DNA of 64,000 nucleotides from Euglena gracilis (lineage: Eukaryota > Euglenida > Euglenophyceae > Euglenales): NCBI GenBank assembly GCA_039621445.1, contig CP154956.1, positions 12,895,443-12,959,442 of the forward strand, in the 5' to 3' direction. Position 1 is the first letter of the stretch. Every line of letters begins with the position of its first letter. Of this stretch, positions 12,301 to 23,796 are shown piece after piece. The position numbers and the translations under genes were made by a program. The notes beneath the pieces are model-generated. The model made no database searches, was not told where the DNA came from, and saw only the letters and a program-made list of their open reading frames with translations.

Positions 12301-12795
12301 AAGGGATAGGGTTAGGTCGACTTGCACCCGAGAAGGGGTTGGCAGATAAAAGGGGTTTATTTTGTTAATGAAAGGGATAGGGTTAGGTCGACTTGCACCC
12401 GAGAAGGGGTTGGCGGATAAAAGGGGTTGGCGGATAAAAGGGGTTTATTTTGTTAATGAAAGGGATAGGGTTAGGTCGACTTGCACCCGAGAAGGGGTTG
12501 GCGGATAAAAGGGGTTTATTTTGTTAATGAAAGGGATAGGGTTAGGTCGACTTGCACCCGAGAAGGGGTTGGCGGATAAAAGGGGTTTATTTTGTTAATG
12601 AAAGGGATAGGGTTAGGTCGACTTGCACCCGAGAAGGGGTTGGCGGATAAAAGGGGTTTATTTTGTTAATGAAAGGGATAGGGTTAGGTCGACTTGCACC
12701 CGGGAAGGGGTTGGCAGATAAAAGGGGTTTATTTTGTTAATGAAAGGGATAGGGTTAGGTCGACTTGCACCCGAGAAGGGGTTGGCAGACAAAAG
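9330..12795 (+). repeat. 71-bp satellite with telomere-like motif, ~46 copies
   Basis: I count 46 occurrences of GATAGGGTTAGGTCGAC. The unit consists of TTAATGAAAGGGATAGGG, TTAGGTCGACTTGCACCC, GAGAAGGGGTTGGCGGAT and AAAAGGGGTTTATTTTG. Some units carry an extra 17-bp GGCGGATAAAAGGGGTT, giving 88 bp. Copies differ at few sites (A/G in the GGC(A/G)GAT and CCCG(A/G)GAA words, T/C in TT(T/C)GTTAATG), so the array is recently homogenised. No ORF is conserved through it. Confidence 0.95.
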
Positions 12796-12831
12796 TGTAT
12801 TGCAGATACAGGAATGATACTGGGAGACATT

Positions 12832-12832
12832 C

Positions 12833-12882
<50 letters not shown>
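12832..12882 (+). repeat. (GA)n microsatellite
   Basis: About 48 bp of GA followed by three TTGAG repeats. It separates the 71-bp satellite from a 1.3-kb non-repetitive stretch. Confidence 0.95.
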
Positions 12883-14205
12883 GAGTTGAGTTGAGTTCAA
12901 AGTCACGTTCGTATTCATGGAATACGCTGGCCGCAGGTGGTATCATATACATGATATCCACGACCGTGACCGGGCCATGTACCCTCAGCCCCCCCCCTAT
13001 TATTAGGTGTTATTTTGCGAGTGATGCGGCCAGCGCTCGGGCGGGCGGGCAGGCGGGCGGGCGGGCTGGGGCAATGGGCAGGGATGGGGATCCCACAGCC
13101 GCCGGTCCAACAAAAACAAAAAAAAAAAACAAAAAAAAAACAGCAATAATAATATTTATAGATAGAGATGGAGATTATAGTCAGAGGAGTAGATCAGAAA
13201 AAGAAGAGGAAAGTAAGTGGCTTTCATCGTCGATGGTTACTAGCAGGTTCCCTATTCAGCTCCCTATTCATAGATCCATCAGTTCCCTATTCAGCTCTTT
13301 TTGCCGTCCCTTGAAACGGAAGCGGGAGTCCTGAGTGTCATTAGAGAGACAAGATGGAGTCCCTTACTGTAAATGCTCAAGAAACTGCCAATTGCAAAAA
13401 AGAATCCTTTTTGACCAAAGAATTGCCCCACCCATTTGCCCCTGATTTGGCACCCAAAATCCATGACCGTCTTGCCTAGGATTCGACGTAAGGGAAAGTG
13501 GCGGGACCCCCAACCTAAAACGGCGTGGTCCTGGTGACCAATTTGCGGCTCAGCAAAGCGCTGGGACGAAAAAAAAACTGTGGTGGGGGGTTTGGTCTGG
13601 AAGAGGTGCCAGTAGTTGTGGGGAAAACCAGCAGACCCAGGCCTATGGCCTGCCTATGGCCTGGGGGGTATTGGCGACGAGGCGCCCTGAGAGCAAGACT
13701 GACAGTGCTCCCAATGGGGGAGAGTCTCCCGGCAGCTGTAAGTGAACTCCAGGCAGACGGGGCGTCCCGGTACACCGTGGGTAGTGTCAGGGGGGGGGGG
13801 AGCTCTGGAGATCTGACTGACGGCTGCAACCGAGGAGATGGGGAGCTGCAGGATGCGGGAGAGGTTGCGCCGGGCTGACAGATAGTGGGGGAAAGGCTGT
13901 ACAAGGAGCACTGCCACTTCAATAAGGCAGCCGGGCACTCCACTCCACTTGATGTGGTAGTCACAGGGGCAGGGTGGCTCTAAATAGGAGGGAACAACCA
14001 TCCCCTGTGATTATGAACCTCTCTCACTCCGTTCAAAACCAGCACAAGCCCACAGGTTGGCTCGAAAAAAAAAAAATCCGTAAACAATGGCTGATGATGG
14101 AGGATGAGAGGAAAAGGGAGAGAAGAAATTGTGGAGATGGGTCAAGAAAAATACCAAGAAGGGAGTGCGATGCGTTGGAGAGAGCAGACCAGATCAGGGC
14201 CCCTG
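12883..14205. other. 1.3-kb single-copy stretch inside the giant element; nothing recognised
   Basis: Contains a GCGGGCGGGC run near 13,035-13,070, an A-rich patch at 13,105-13,145 and an open frame at 13,525-13,878 with no recognisable domain (antisense frames are also open). I see no RT, transposase or ncRNA motif. It could be the unique part of the foldback element or the remains of another insertion. Confidence 0.4.
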
Positions 14206-17200
14206 AGGGCTGTAAAAAAGGCTGGGGGCTGTAAAAAAAAGCCTGGGCTGTAAAAACAGCTGGGGGCTGTAAAAAAAAATTGATGGGCTGTAAAAAAGGC
14301 TGGGGGCTGTAAAAAAGCCTGGGGGCTGTAAAAAAAAAAACTGGGGGCTGTGAAAAACCTGCGGGCTGTAAAAAAAACAGGGGTGGTAAAAAAAAAGTTG
14401 GGGGCTGTAAGAAAGGCTGGGGGCTGTAAAAAGGCTGGGTGCTGTGAAAAAAAGGCTGGGGGCTGTAAAAAAAAAACCTGGGGGCTGTAAAAGAGGTTAG
14501 GGGGCTGTAAAAAAGACTGGGGGCTGTGAAAAGGGCTGGGGGCTGTAAAAAATAGCCTGAGGGCGGTAAAAAAGGCTGGGGGCTGTAAAAAAAAAAAGCA
14601 GGAGGCTGTTAAAAAAAAATAAGTAGGCGCTGAGTGTTGTAAACAAGGCGGGGCATGTGTGAAAAAAAAAAAAAAAAAAAAATGAAAAAAAAAGGCTGGG
14701 GGCTGTAAAAAAACCAGGGGGCTTTAAGAGAGGGTGGGGGCTGTAAAAAAGGTTGGGGGGGGGGCTGTAAAAAATAACCTCAGGGCGGGAAAAAAGGCTG
14801 GGGGCAAAAAAAAACGGGGGGCTGTTAAAAAAGTTGGGGGCTGTAAAAAAAGGCTGGGGGCTGTAAAAAAGGTCTGGGGGCTGTTAAAAAAGGCCTGGGG
14901 GCTGTAAAAAAGCTGGGAGCTGTAAAAAAAGGTCTGGGGTGTAAAAAAGATTGGGGGAGAAAAAAAAAAGGTTGGGGGCTGTAAAAAAAAACATGATGTG
15001 GGCTGCAAAAAAAAGCTGGGGGCTGAGAAAAAAAAGGCTGGTGGCTGTAAAAAAAAAAACGGCTGGGGGCTTTGAAAAACCTGGGGGCTGTAAGAGAGGT
15101 TGGGGGCTGTAAAAAAGGTTGGGGGCTATAAAAAAGCGGGGGGCTGTAAAAAAGGTGGGGGGGGGCTGTAAAAAATAGCCTCAGGGCGGTAAAAAAGGCT
15201 GGGGGCTGTAAAAACGGCCGGGAGCTGTTAAAAAAGCTGGGGGCTGTAAAAAAAAGGGGCGGTGGAAAAAAAAAAGAAACAGGGGGCTGCAAAAAAGGTT
15301 GGGGGCTATAAAAAAGCTGGGGGCTGCAAAAAAGGTGGGGGGCTATAAAAAAAATGGTCTGGGGGCTGTTAAGAAAGCCTGGTGGCTGTAAAAAAAAAAA
15401 GGCGGGGGGCTGTAAAAAAGGTTGGGGGAGAAAAAAAAAGGGGGGGGATGGGGGCTGTAAAAAAAACATGATGTGGGCTGCAAAAAAGGCTGGGGGCTGT
15501 AAAAAAGCCTGGGGGCTGAAAAAAAAATGGCTGGGGGCTGTAAAAACGGCCGGGAGCTGTTAAAAAATCTGGGGGCTGTAAAAAAGGCTAGGGGCTGTGG
15601 AAAAAAAACAAAAAAACAGGGGGCTGCAAAAAAGGTTGGAGGCTATAAAAAAGCTGGGGGCTGCAAAAAAGGTGGGGGGCTGTAAAAAAAAAAATGGTCT
15701 GGGGGCTGTTAAAAAAGCCTGGGGGCTGTAAAAATGGCTGGGGGCTGTAAAAAAAAAGGGTGGGGGCGGAAAAAAAAGGTTGGGGGCTGTAAAAAAAGGC
15801 TGGGGGCTGTGAAAAAAAAGGCTGGTGGCTGTAAAAAAAAAAGCCGGGGGGTTTGAAAAACCTGTGGGCTGGAAAAAAAACCCGAGGGCGGTAAAAAAAA
15901 AGGTGGGCTGTAAAAAAGTTGGGGGCTGAAAAAAAAACATGAGGGCTGTAAGAAAGGCTGGGGGCTGTGAAAAAAAAACCTGGGGGCTGTAAAAAAGACT
16001 GGGGGCTGTAAAAAGGGCTGGGGGCTGTAAAAAGGCTGGGGGCTGTAAAAAAAGGGGGGGTTGTAAAAAGGGCTGGGGGCGGTAAAAAAAAAACAGGGGG
16101 TTGTAAAAAAAAAAGGGGGGGGGCTGTAAAAAAAACTGGGGGCTGTATAAAAAACCTGAGGGCGGTAAAAAACAGGTTGGGGGCTGTAAGAAAGGTTGGG
16201 GGCTGTAAGAAAGGCTGGGGGCTGTAAAAAAGCCTGGGGGCTGTAAAAAAGGCTGGGTGCTGTAAAAAAGCTGGGGACTGTAAAAAGGGCTGGCAAGGAT
16301 GGGGGCTGTAAAAACGCCTGGGGGTTGTAAAAAAAAATGCTAGGTGCTGTAAACAAGGCTGGGGCTGAAAAAAAACGCTGGGGGCTGTGAAAAAAAGGCT
16401 GGGGGATGTAAAAACGGCTGGGGTTCTGTGAAAAAAAATTCTGGGTGCTGTAAAAAAGGCTGGGGGCTGTAAAAAAAAAGACTGGGGGCTGTAAAAAAAA
16501 CACGATGTGGGTTGTGAAGAAGGGTAGGGGATGTAAAAATGCCTGGGGGCTATAAAAAAAAGGCTGGGGGTTGTAAAAAAGGCTGGGGGCTGTAAAAAAG
16601 CCTGGGGGCTTTCCAAAGGATGTAAAAAAAAAGGCTGGGGGCTGTAAAAAAAACCTGGGGGGGGAAGAGAGGATGGGGGCTGTAAAAAAGGTTGGGGGCT
16701 ATAAAAAAGCGGGGGGCTGTAAAAAAGGTGGGGGGGGCTGTAAATAAAAACATGGGGGCTGTAAAAAATGCTGGGGGCTGTAAAAAATAGCCTCAGGGCT
16801 GTGAAAAAGGCTGGGGGCTGTAAAAACGGCCGGGAGCTGTTAAAAAAGTTGGGGGCTGTAAAAAAAGGCGGGGGGCTGTAAAAAAAAAGAGGGGGCTGCA
16901 AAAAAGGTTGGGGGCTGTAAAAAAGCTGGGGGCTGCAAAAAAGGTGGGGGGCTGTAAAAAAAAATGGTCTGGGGGCTGTTAAAAAAGCCCGGGGCCTGTA
17001 AAAACGGCTGGGGGCTGTAAAAAAGGTTGGGGGCGGAAAAAAAAAGGTTGGGGGCTGTAAAAAAAACATGATGTGGGCTGCAAAAAAAGGCTGGGGGCTG
17101 TAAAAAAGCCTGGGGGTTGGGGAAAAAAAACGGCTGGGGTCTGTAAAAAAGGCTGGGGGCTGTGAAAAAAAAAGCTAGGGGCTGTAAAAAAAAAAGTTGG

Positions 17201-17333
17201 GGGCTGTAAAAAAGCCTGGGGGCTGTAAAAAGGCTGGGGGCTGTGAAAAAAAAGGCTAGGGGCTGTAAAAAAACCTAGGGGGTTGTAAAAAACGGGAGGG
17301 GAAAAGGGGAGGGAGGGGGAAAAAAAGGGCGGG
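14206..17333 (+). repeat. ~20-bp minisatellite GGGGGCTGTAAAAAAGGCTG, 3.1 kb
   Basis: More than 130 imperfect copies of a G-rich/A-run unit, with varying A-run length and mutations. The minus strand is a long C/T-rich tract and gives open frames rich in F, S, P and L (for example 15,588-17,069) that are artefacts of the repeat. It ends where a purine-rich GGAGAGG tract grades into (GA)n. Confidence 0.95.
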
Positions 17334-17338
17334 GGGTG

Positions 17339-17381
17339 TAAAGAGGGAGCAGAGAGAGGGAGAGGAGAGAGAGAGGAGAGG

Positions 17382-17448
<67 letters not shown>
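17339..17448 (+). repeat. (GA)n tract at the 5' side of the Penelope element
   Basis: Degenerate GGGAGAG then pure GA for about 70 bp, directly adjoining the open frame of the Penelope-like element. A matching GA tract lies at its 3' side. Confidence 0.95.
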
Positions 17449-17449
<1 letters not shown>

Positions 17450-17511
17450 ACACGCCAGGCCGCGACGACAGGCCGCTCCCATACCCAGTCCACGGGAAGC
17501 ACGCGAGGCAG

Positions 17512-20500
17512 GTGGAGAGGAGCACGGGAAGGCAGGCGTGGACGTGGAGGTCATGGGAGGACTGGCACGTGAACGCCGTGCAACGGCGTTCCTGGCGCAA
17601 GAGCCCGATTCGGCGACTGCTGGAACTCCGGCACGCTGAGGCACAAGCCAACGGAGACCGGGCCAATTACTTCTCCCCGGAGGCAGTGACCACGTGGCAC
17701 GGGATGATCTACGGGGCGTACCATTTCCCAACAGGGAAGTGGTACGTGGGCCAGACGGTCAACACCATCCGCCAGCGGGCACGAGAGCACTGGTACGCAC
17801 GAAAGTCGGCGCGGGACTTCCTGCACCTGGCGCTGGCAGACGACCCGGACCCGATGACCTGGCTGGCCCTGCCACTGGAGATCATCCCCAAGGAGCTGTG
17901 GCGATGTCCAGAGGCAGACCGACAAGCAGGGTGGCGGAAGAAAGAGCGGGCGCTCTTCCGGGCGGTGGCCACCCCGAGGGAGAAGTACTGGGTGGACAAG
18001 CTGAGGTCCATGTGGCCAAAGGGATGGAACTCAGCGTACCCGGGCAAGCCCGCAAGCGCGGGCCACCTGCCCCCCAGTGGAGCAACCGCGCCACGGGAAC
18101 CAGCACGGGACCTGGAGGCGGCAAAGAGCGCCATCCGGCAGTGGCAGGCAGACCCGAGGGCAACAAGGCGGTGGCTGCACGTGCTGGCACGCGAGGACCT
18201 GGTGGAGATCCTGGAGGGGCTGGAGAAGGGACTGCGCCCAACAGAGCAGACGGCGACAACGGCTGCGATCGCAGCAGAAGCCCGGGAGGCACTCCGAAAG
18301 CGCAAGGCGGAGAAGAAGGCCCGGGATTTCGTCCGCTTCCTGTACGGGCACCCCATCGCCGAGAAGATGGCCCTGCCGGACATCATCCGCGACCCCGAGG
18401 TGTACAAGCTCCACCCAGAGCCGGAGGTGGGGGCAGCCATCATGGTGGTGCACAAGTTCGCCCCGCAGATCGCCAGCGCACTGTTCAACTACAAGGACTG
18501 GGCCATGCACCCACAGCCGATGGACGCCGACGGGGAGGAGCACTGCCCCTGCCGGACGCAGGTGCGACCGAACGCCACGCTGGTGGAGGGGCACGTCCTC
18601 TCCACAGACCCCGACGAGCTGGCGTCCCCGTACCTGAGGGAGATCCTCAGCAAGGGGAAGAAGTACCGCCTGCGGCTGCCCATCTCGTCAGTGCTGGCGC
18701 GCCTCGAAGACGGCCTCCGCCAGTACGTGGAGTACAAGACCAAGGCCCACCAAGACGACGAGGGCTACCGCACGGGCCTGCTGAAGTGGGCGGAAGCGGT
18801 GCGGGCACGCGCAGAGGCCCGCATCACGCAGGCGGCAAGGGAACACCCCCACGAGCCAGACGGGTACCCCAACCTGCAGGAGCAGCTCAGCGCAGCCAAG
18901 AGAGCGCTGGTGTTCGGGCCGGAGGACAGGGCACCGCACGCCCTGTTCTTCGCCTGCGGGCGGCTGTTCGCGGCGAAGCTGCACGAGCGGCTGGAAGCGA
19001 CCGGGGCATTCGTCCCAGACGCCCGCCCGCCGGCGGACCTGCTGGAGCAGATCAAGTCCCTGAACGACGAGCTGCAGCTCCTCCACCACCCACGGCTGCC
19101 ATACCTCTATGGAGCATGGAAGGCCAAGAAGCAAGCCTTCCGCTGGATTGCCGGGACGGCCCGGAACCAGGACGAAGGCGACCATGAGGAAGAAGAAGGA
19201 AAGCCAAAGAACGCCCTCTCCGAAGTGGGCGGCCTCATGGTCAAAGTGCTCCAAGTGGTGATGGCTACCCTGCGGCGAAAGGACCGGGAAGCAGTGGGCA
19301 AAGGCAACAAGTCCCGCTACTGGATCATCGAGGACATCGATGAGTTCGTGCAGGAGTTCCGGGTGCTGGCGCAAAGCCGAGCCCTGGGCGCCGTGCCGTG
19401 GGCAACGTATGACTTCACCACCATGTACGAGGCGCTGGAGCACGAGCACCTGGTGCACGGGGTGATGGCAGCGGTGAAGGAAGCCTGGGAGGAGGAAAAC
19501 CCCGGCAAAGCACGGGACACGGGCCAACACCCACGAGACGTGGACCTACGCCTGGGGGCAGGGGGCTGGCACGAGGCGGCCAAGGTGAAGGACGCCCCCG
19601 GAATGCCGTGGTTCACGCTGCCGAGGGTGGAGGACACCCTGCGCAAGATGCTGGCCAACCTCTACGCGGTGAACGGCGGGGTGGTGCGGAAGCAGCAAAA
19701 GGGAGTACCCATGGGGCTGGAGTGCTCCCCGCAGCTGGCCAACCTGTACGCCTACGCCGTGGAGAGCAGGTGGGTGGACCGAACGGCACCGACCAACGTC
19801 CTCATGCGGCGGTACATCGACGACATCATCGTCATGGGACCAGATGCCCTCATCCCCGGGAAAGGGCTGCCCACCGAGGAGGACTACGGGATGCAGTACA
19901 AGTCCACCGCCGAGGAGCCCCACAGCCTCATCTACCTGGGGGTGCGGCTGTTCGTGGACGACCGCGGACAAGCCCACTCGGTCCTGCACGACCGTGCAGT
20001 GGACTACCCCATCCGGGTGGACCGATACCCCGAGGGCACAACAGTGGCCAACCCAGCCCAGCTGGCAGGCGTCATCATGGGCCGGTTGGTGGCAGCCCAA
20101 CGGACATGCAGCCGCATGGATCTGTTCCAAGACGCGGTGGCCGGCATCTTCACCCACGCGCATCGCAGGGGATACCCACGGAGAATGGTGCACTCCACGT
20201 GGACCCGGTTCCTGTGGCGGTACTGGGACGCGGCGTCCGTCACCACGCGGGAACTGCGGGCGTGGTTCCACGACGCGTGGCGAAAGGTGACGGAAGTGGA
20301 GGAGGGGGGACAGCGCAGGCCGGCCCCCAAGTGGCCAACGTGGGAAGCCCGCGTACCACTGCCGCGGGACAGTGGCAGGGGAACACCACAGCACCCACTA
20401 CCGGGGGACGCAGCAGGGCACCAGGCAGCATGTGAGGGGACCCCCCAGCCCCAAGCAGCACAACGGGAGCCCATCGACGACCTCATCGATCTCACCACGC

Positions 20501-21100
20501 CACCGGGGTCCCCGCCACACGCAAGCCAAGGAGACGGGGAGCCGCAGGGCGGCTCCTCGCAACCAGCCAGCAGCTACCGCCCGATGGCACCGCCGCTGAT
20601 ACCGTACCCCCTCCCACCGAGCGGCAGGGGAGGGGTGGGGCCAACCAGGACCGGACGACCAGGACAGAGGGGGGCAGGGCAGAAAGGCAACATACCGCCG
20701 AGAAGGCCGTGGTCTTCACCGGTGTACCCCACGCGGGGGGCTGCCAGCTCTTCGTCGACTTGGGCCGAGAAGGCTGTGCGATGGGGCTGTCCGCCTTCCG
20801 AGTCGCTGCCACTGCACGCCCCTCTCGCACAGGAGCGTGCAGTGGGGGGCGCACTCTCCCCACGAGCACAGCCACCTCACGTTCCTGTCGCCGAAACACG
20901 GTGCACAGCGAGCACACAGGAGCGGGAGGTGGCCGGCGCTTCCCCTACACCCACCACACAGACATCAGCGGCGACGCCAACCAGCCAGCAGCCGCCAACA
21001 ACCACAGTGCAGCAGCCGCTGCAAGTGGTCCAGGTGCCCCAACCGTACCCGGTGCCGGTGCCGGTGCCCACCCCCTGTCCCGTGCCGGTGTACGTCGAGC
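17512..21100 (+). CDS. GIY-YIG endonuclease + CxC + reverse transcriptase of Penelope-like element
   Basis: Counting from the GTG at 17,512, the GIY-YIG core is IYGAYHFPTGKWYVGQT at residues 66-82, with basic RQRAREHW after it, Glu157 in PREKYW and an Asn in PKGWNSA. The CxC motif is CPC at 345-347. RT motif A is ATYDFTTMYEAL (Asp634), motif B KGVPMGLECSPQLANLYAY (about 730) and motif C YIDD (768-771), followed by YLGVRLFVDD. The frame is open back into the (GA)n tract. The first in-frame ATG (17,704) lies at the GIY motif itself, so the true start is missing or upstream. After residue ~1,000 the protein is Pro/Gln/Ser-rich. Around 21,100 the PVPVYVE repeats continue in the +1 frame. The original frame stays open to 22,482, but that part is probably not real coding. 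Function: target nicking and cDNA synthesis (family knowledge). Confidence 0.85.
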
Positions 21101-23661
21101 GTGGTGCCGGTACAGATCCCAGTGCCGTACCACGTACCCGTGCCGGTGGTCGTGGAGCGCGCAGTGCCCACACCGTACCCGGTGCCGGTGCACGTGGAGC
21201 GCCTGGTGCCAGTGGAACGCCCGCTCCTGCTGCCGGGGCTGGACACCGGGGCAGTGACCGCGCTGCTCCGGGGGGCGAGCGCACAGCTGCCCATGCCAGT
21301 CCAACGACTGATCCAAGCGGTCAGCAGCACCACCGGGCCGACAAGGGCCCGGTGGCAGCGGGAGATGGGGCGACCACAGCCATACCCGGCGGAAGGAGCA
21401 GTGGACCCCCAACGGGCACTGCTCATCGAAATGGTGCGATGGATCTGGCAGCAGCAACAGCAGCAGCAAGAGAGCCGCCACCTCACCCACCGCGCCACGC
21501 TGGCGATCGAAGACGCACCCACCGCCGCCACACCCACATCGCCCGCAGCAGGCACCACCCCGGCAGGAGCAGCACCACCGCCAAGCAGCAACCTACCACC
21601 ACCCGCAACGGAAGGGGCCAGCACCACCGCCACGCCAGCAGCACCACCCGGCAGCACCAGCCCCGTGCCCGCAGCAGCAGCAGCAGCGGCAAGCAGCACG
21701 CCGGCCCTACCAACACCAACAACACACGCCACACCGCCACCGAGCGCCACCCCCACGCAGGAAGCACAAAGCACCACAGCCACCGAGGAGGCACCGGCAA
21801 GAAGCGACCCCATGGCCACAGACCGACTCCTGGGCAACAAGCGCCCAGTGTCGGTGGTGGTGGAGGAGGCGGCCACACCACAGCCCACCGAAGGGGACGA
21901 CGTCTCGCAGGCAACCCAGCCAAGCCAGCGCAAGAAGAGGCTGTACACGCGCTTGGCCGAGTGGCCGGCAGAGTGGCGGGAGCAGTACGAGCGCTTCAAG
22001 GCCACGCCCAAAGCAAGCGACCGCCACGAGATGTGGCAGGGGTGGGACCAAAGCCTCCAAGACCAAGTGTGGGCAGCCGTCGCCGACAAGCGGAGGGACG
22101 AGATCCGCCGCTGGAAGGCGAGGGAGAACGAAGGCCCAACCCAAGCAGAAGACCAAGCCAGAAGCACGCAGAAAGAGAGGCGGAGGTCCCATGCCGGAGC
22201 GGAAGCAGAAGGTGGAGAACCCACCAGCCACGACTGGCAGGAAGGCCAGCGCATCGGGGAGGCGAAGCAGCCAGGCCCAGAAGAGGAAGGGTCGGCAGCG
22301 GACCCCCCCGAGGGGCAAGCGGGGAGCCCAAAGAATCACCCGCGACCGGCCTGGGGCGGCTCTCCAGGGGTACCTGCCGATCACCGGCAGGGCGTGTCCC
22401 GGCACGCCGTCAATCGGGACCCCAACAAAACAGAACCCACCAGCACCATGACACAAAAAATCACAGGCATGCCAGGCAATGACGGCCTGCCCGGCGCAGA
22501 GGACCTCTGCCCCGGGTGGCAGGCGGGGCGCCAGCCTAAGAACCCGCAACCGACCTGGGGCGGATCTCCAGGGGTACCTGCCAATCACTGGCAGGGCGTG
22601 GCCCGACACGCCGTCAAGCGGGACGAAGGAGCAGAAGAACCGTGCCCCAGAAGCAGAAGCCAAGACCAGCACGACTGGAAGAAAGGGGCACGGATCGGGG
22701 AAGCAAAGAACCCCGGACCACCCCAAAGAGGGTACCAACAGCCCAACCCAAAAGGGGGGGCCCAACGAGGAGGACAACAAACAGGAAAAGGACAGACACA
22801 GCCCAGGAAAGGAGGCAAGGGTGGCAAAGGAAACGTCACCCCACAAGGAAGCCGGCAGGGCCAACCCCAAGGAGAGGGCTGGCAAACAGCAGAGAACACC
22901 GGCCGAAAACGCCTCCAAAAGCGCCTCCAAGGGCTCCAACGGGCGCTGCAAGAAATGCAGCAAGAGCTCGACCAATGGCGGCAGAATCCGCCCCCGCAGC
23001 AGCAGCAGCAGCAACGACCGGACCTAAGGGACGACAACCCCTGGGCCCCCCTGCAGCCACAGCAACAACGCCGGGGGCGGAAGAGATCCATTGGGTTTGA
23101 ACCCCCAAGCCGCCAAGCGAGCAGGCAGCCGCCACCAGAGCAACGAGGAGGACGCGGAGGACGGGGAGGACGAGGCCGAGGACGAGGCGACGGAGCCCAA
23201 GATCGACACGGCCACGGAGATCCCCGAAACCCGCGTGCCGGGCACGGAACCTGCCAGCCGTGCCCGTCATGCGGGTACCAGAACGAGGTGTACCACGCCG
23301 ACGGGGCCCTGGGGGGTGGGGGGCTCGCCGGCGGTGGCATCCCCGGGCCCCCGGGCCCTGGCGCGGGGTCCGGGGGTGGCGTGAAACGCGTGCGGAGCCC
23401 ATGGGGGGAGCGCCGCCCCCCCAGCACGCACGCACGCACGGGGACCGCCACACACCCACCAGCAGGCAAGGGAGGGGGGAGGGGGAAGGGGCAGCCCAGT
23501 GCGCCAGACAGACGGGCAGCCACCGGAGGACCGGAGGCCAAGGGAGGGGGGAGGGGGAAAGGGAAGGGGCAGCCCAGTGCGCCAGACAGACGGGCAGCCA
23601 CCGGGGGACAGGAGGCCAAGGGAGGGGGGAGGGGGAAAGGGAAAGGCAAGGGAAACCCACG

Positions 23662-23664
<3 letters not shown>
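21101..23664 (+). CDS. Low-complexity C-terminal extension of the Penelope element protein (+1 frame)
   Basis: This frame continues VPVYVE from the previous CDS with VVPVQIPVPYHVPVPVVVER and PTPYPVPVHVER, so a 1-nt difference near 21,100 links them (mutation, sequencing error or programmed shift). It then has poly-Gln, a charged segment with two W repeats, a twice-repeated block (WGGSPGVPA(D/N)H(R/W)QGV(S/A)RHAV(N/K)RD), two copies of RIGEAK(Q/N)PGP each preceded by HDW, a Gln-rich coiled-coil-like stretch (residues near ERLQ/LQRALQEMQQELDQW), GRGGRGGRGRGRG, a CQPCPSCGYQNE mini zinc-knuckle-like motif, and three GKGGGRGKGQPSAPDRRAA-type repeats before the GA tract. RGG and Lys-rich repeats suggest nucleic-acid binding (inference). 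Confidence 0.6.

Positions 23665-23729
<65 letters not shown>
23665..23729 (+). repeat. (GA)n tract at the 3' side of the Penelope element
   Basis: About 62 bp of pure GA. The element's open frame runs through it as Arg-Glu repeats, which is not likely to be meaningful. Confidence 0.95.
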
Positions 23730-23731
<2 letters not shown>

Positions 23732-23796
23732 CACAGATGGAGAGATCAATTTGAAAATTGTTCTCCTGGACTCCTGATACCCAGATGTATGTACGT

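Larger units (their letters stand above)
17449..23664 (+). mobile_element. Penelope-like retroelement, N-terminal GIY-YIG type (Chlamys/Naiad-like)
   Basis: The domain order is GIY-YIG endonuclease, then a CxC motif, then reverse transcriptase. This permuted order defines the Chlamys/Naiad clade of Penelope-like elements, which favours microsatellite targets. Here the element sits exactly between two (GA)n tracts, as expected from that bias. It has no hammerhead-like core that I could find, no clear pseudo-LTR, and no ATG upstream of the endonuclease, so it may be 5' truncated. One +1 frame change near 21,100 separates the RT part from the C-terminal extension. Confidence 0.85.

Noticed and set aside
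14085-14120. Possible hammerhead ribozyme core (CTGATGA ... GAAAA) near the Penelope element
   Set aside because: The bases between the boxes do not form stem II, and this clade lacks hammerheads.
15588-17069. 493-aa antisense open frame rich in F/S/P/L
   Set aside because: It is the translation of the 20-bp minisatellite, with no codon-level conservation and several overlapping open frames.
17694-19187. 497-aa open frame overlapping the Penelope RT in another frame
   Set aside because: GC-rich shadow of the real coding frame. It has no motif and the GIY-YIG, CxC and RT motifs lie in the other frame.
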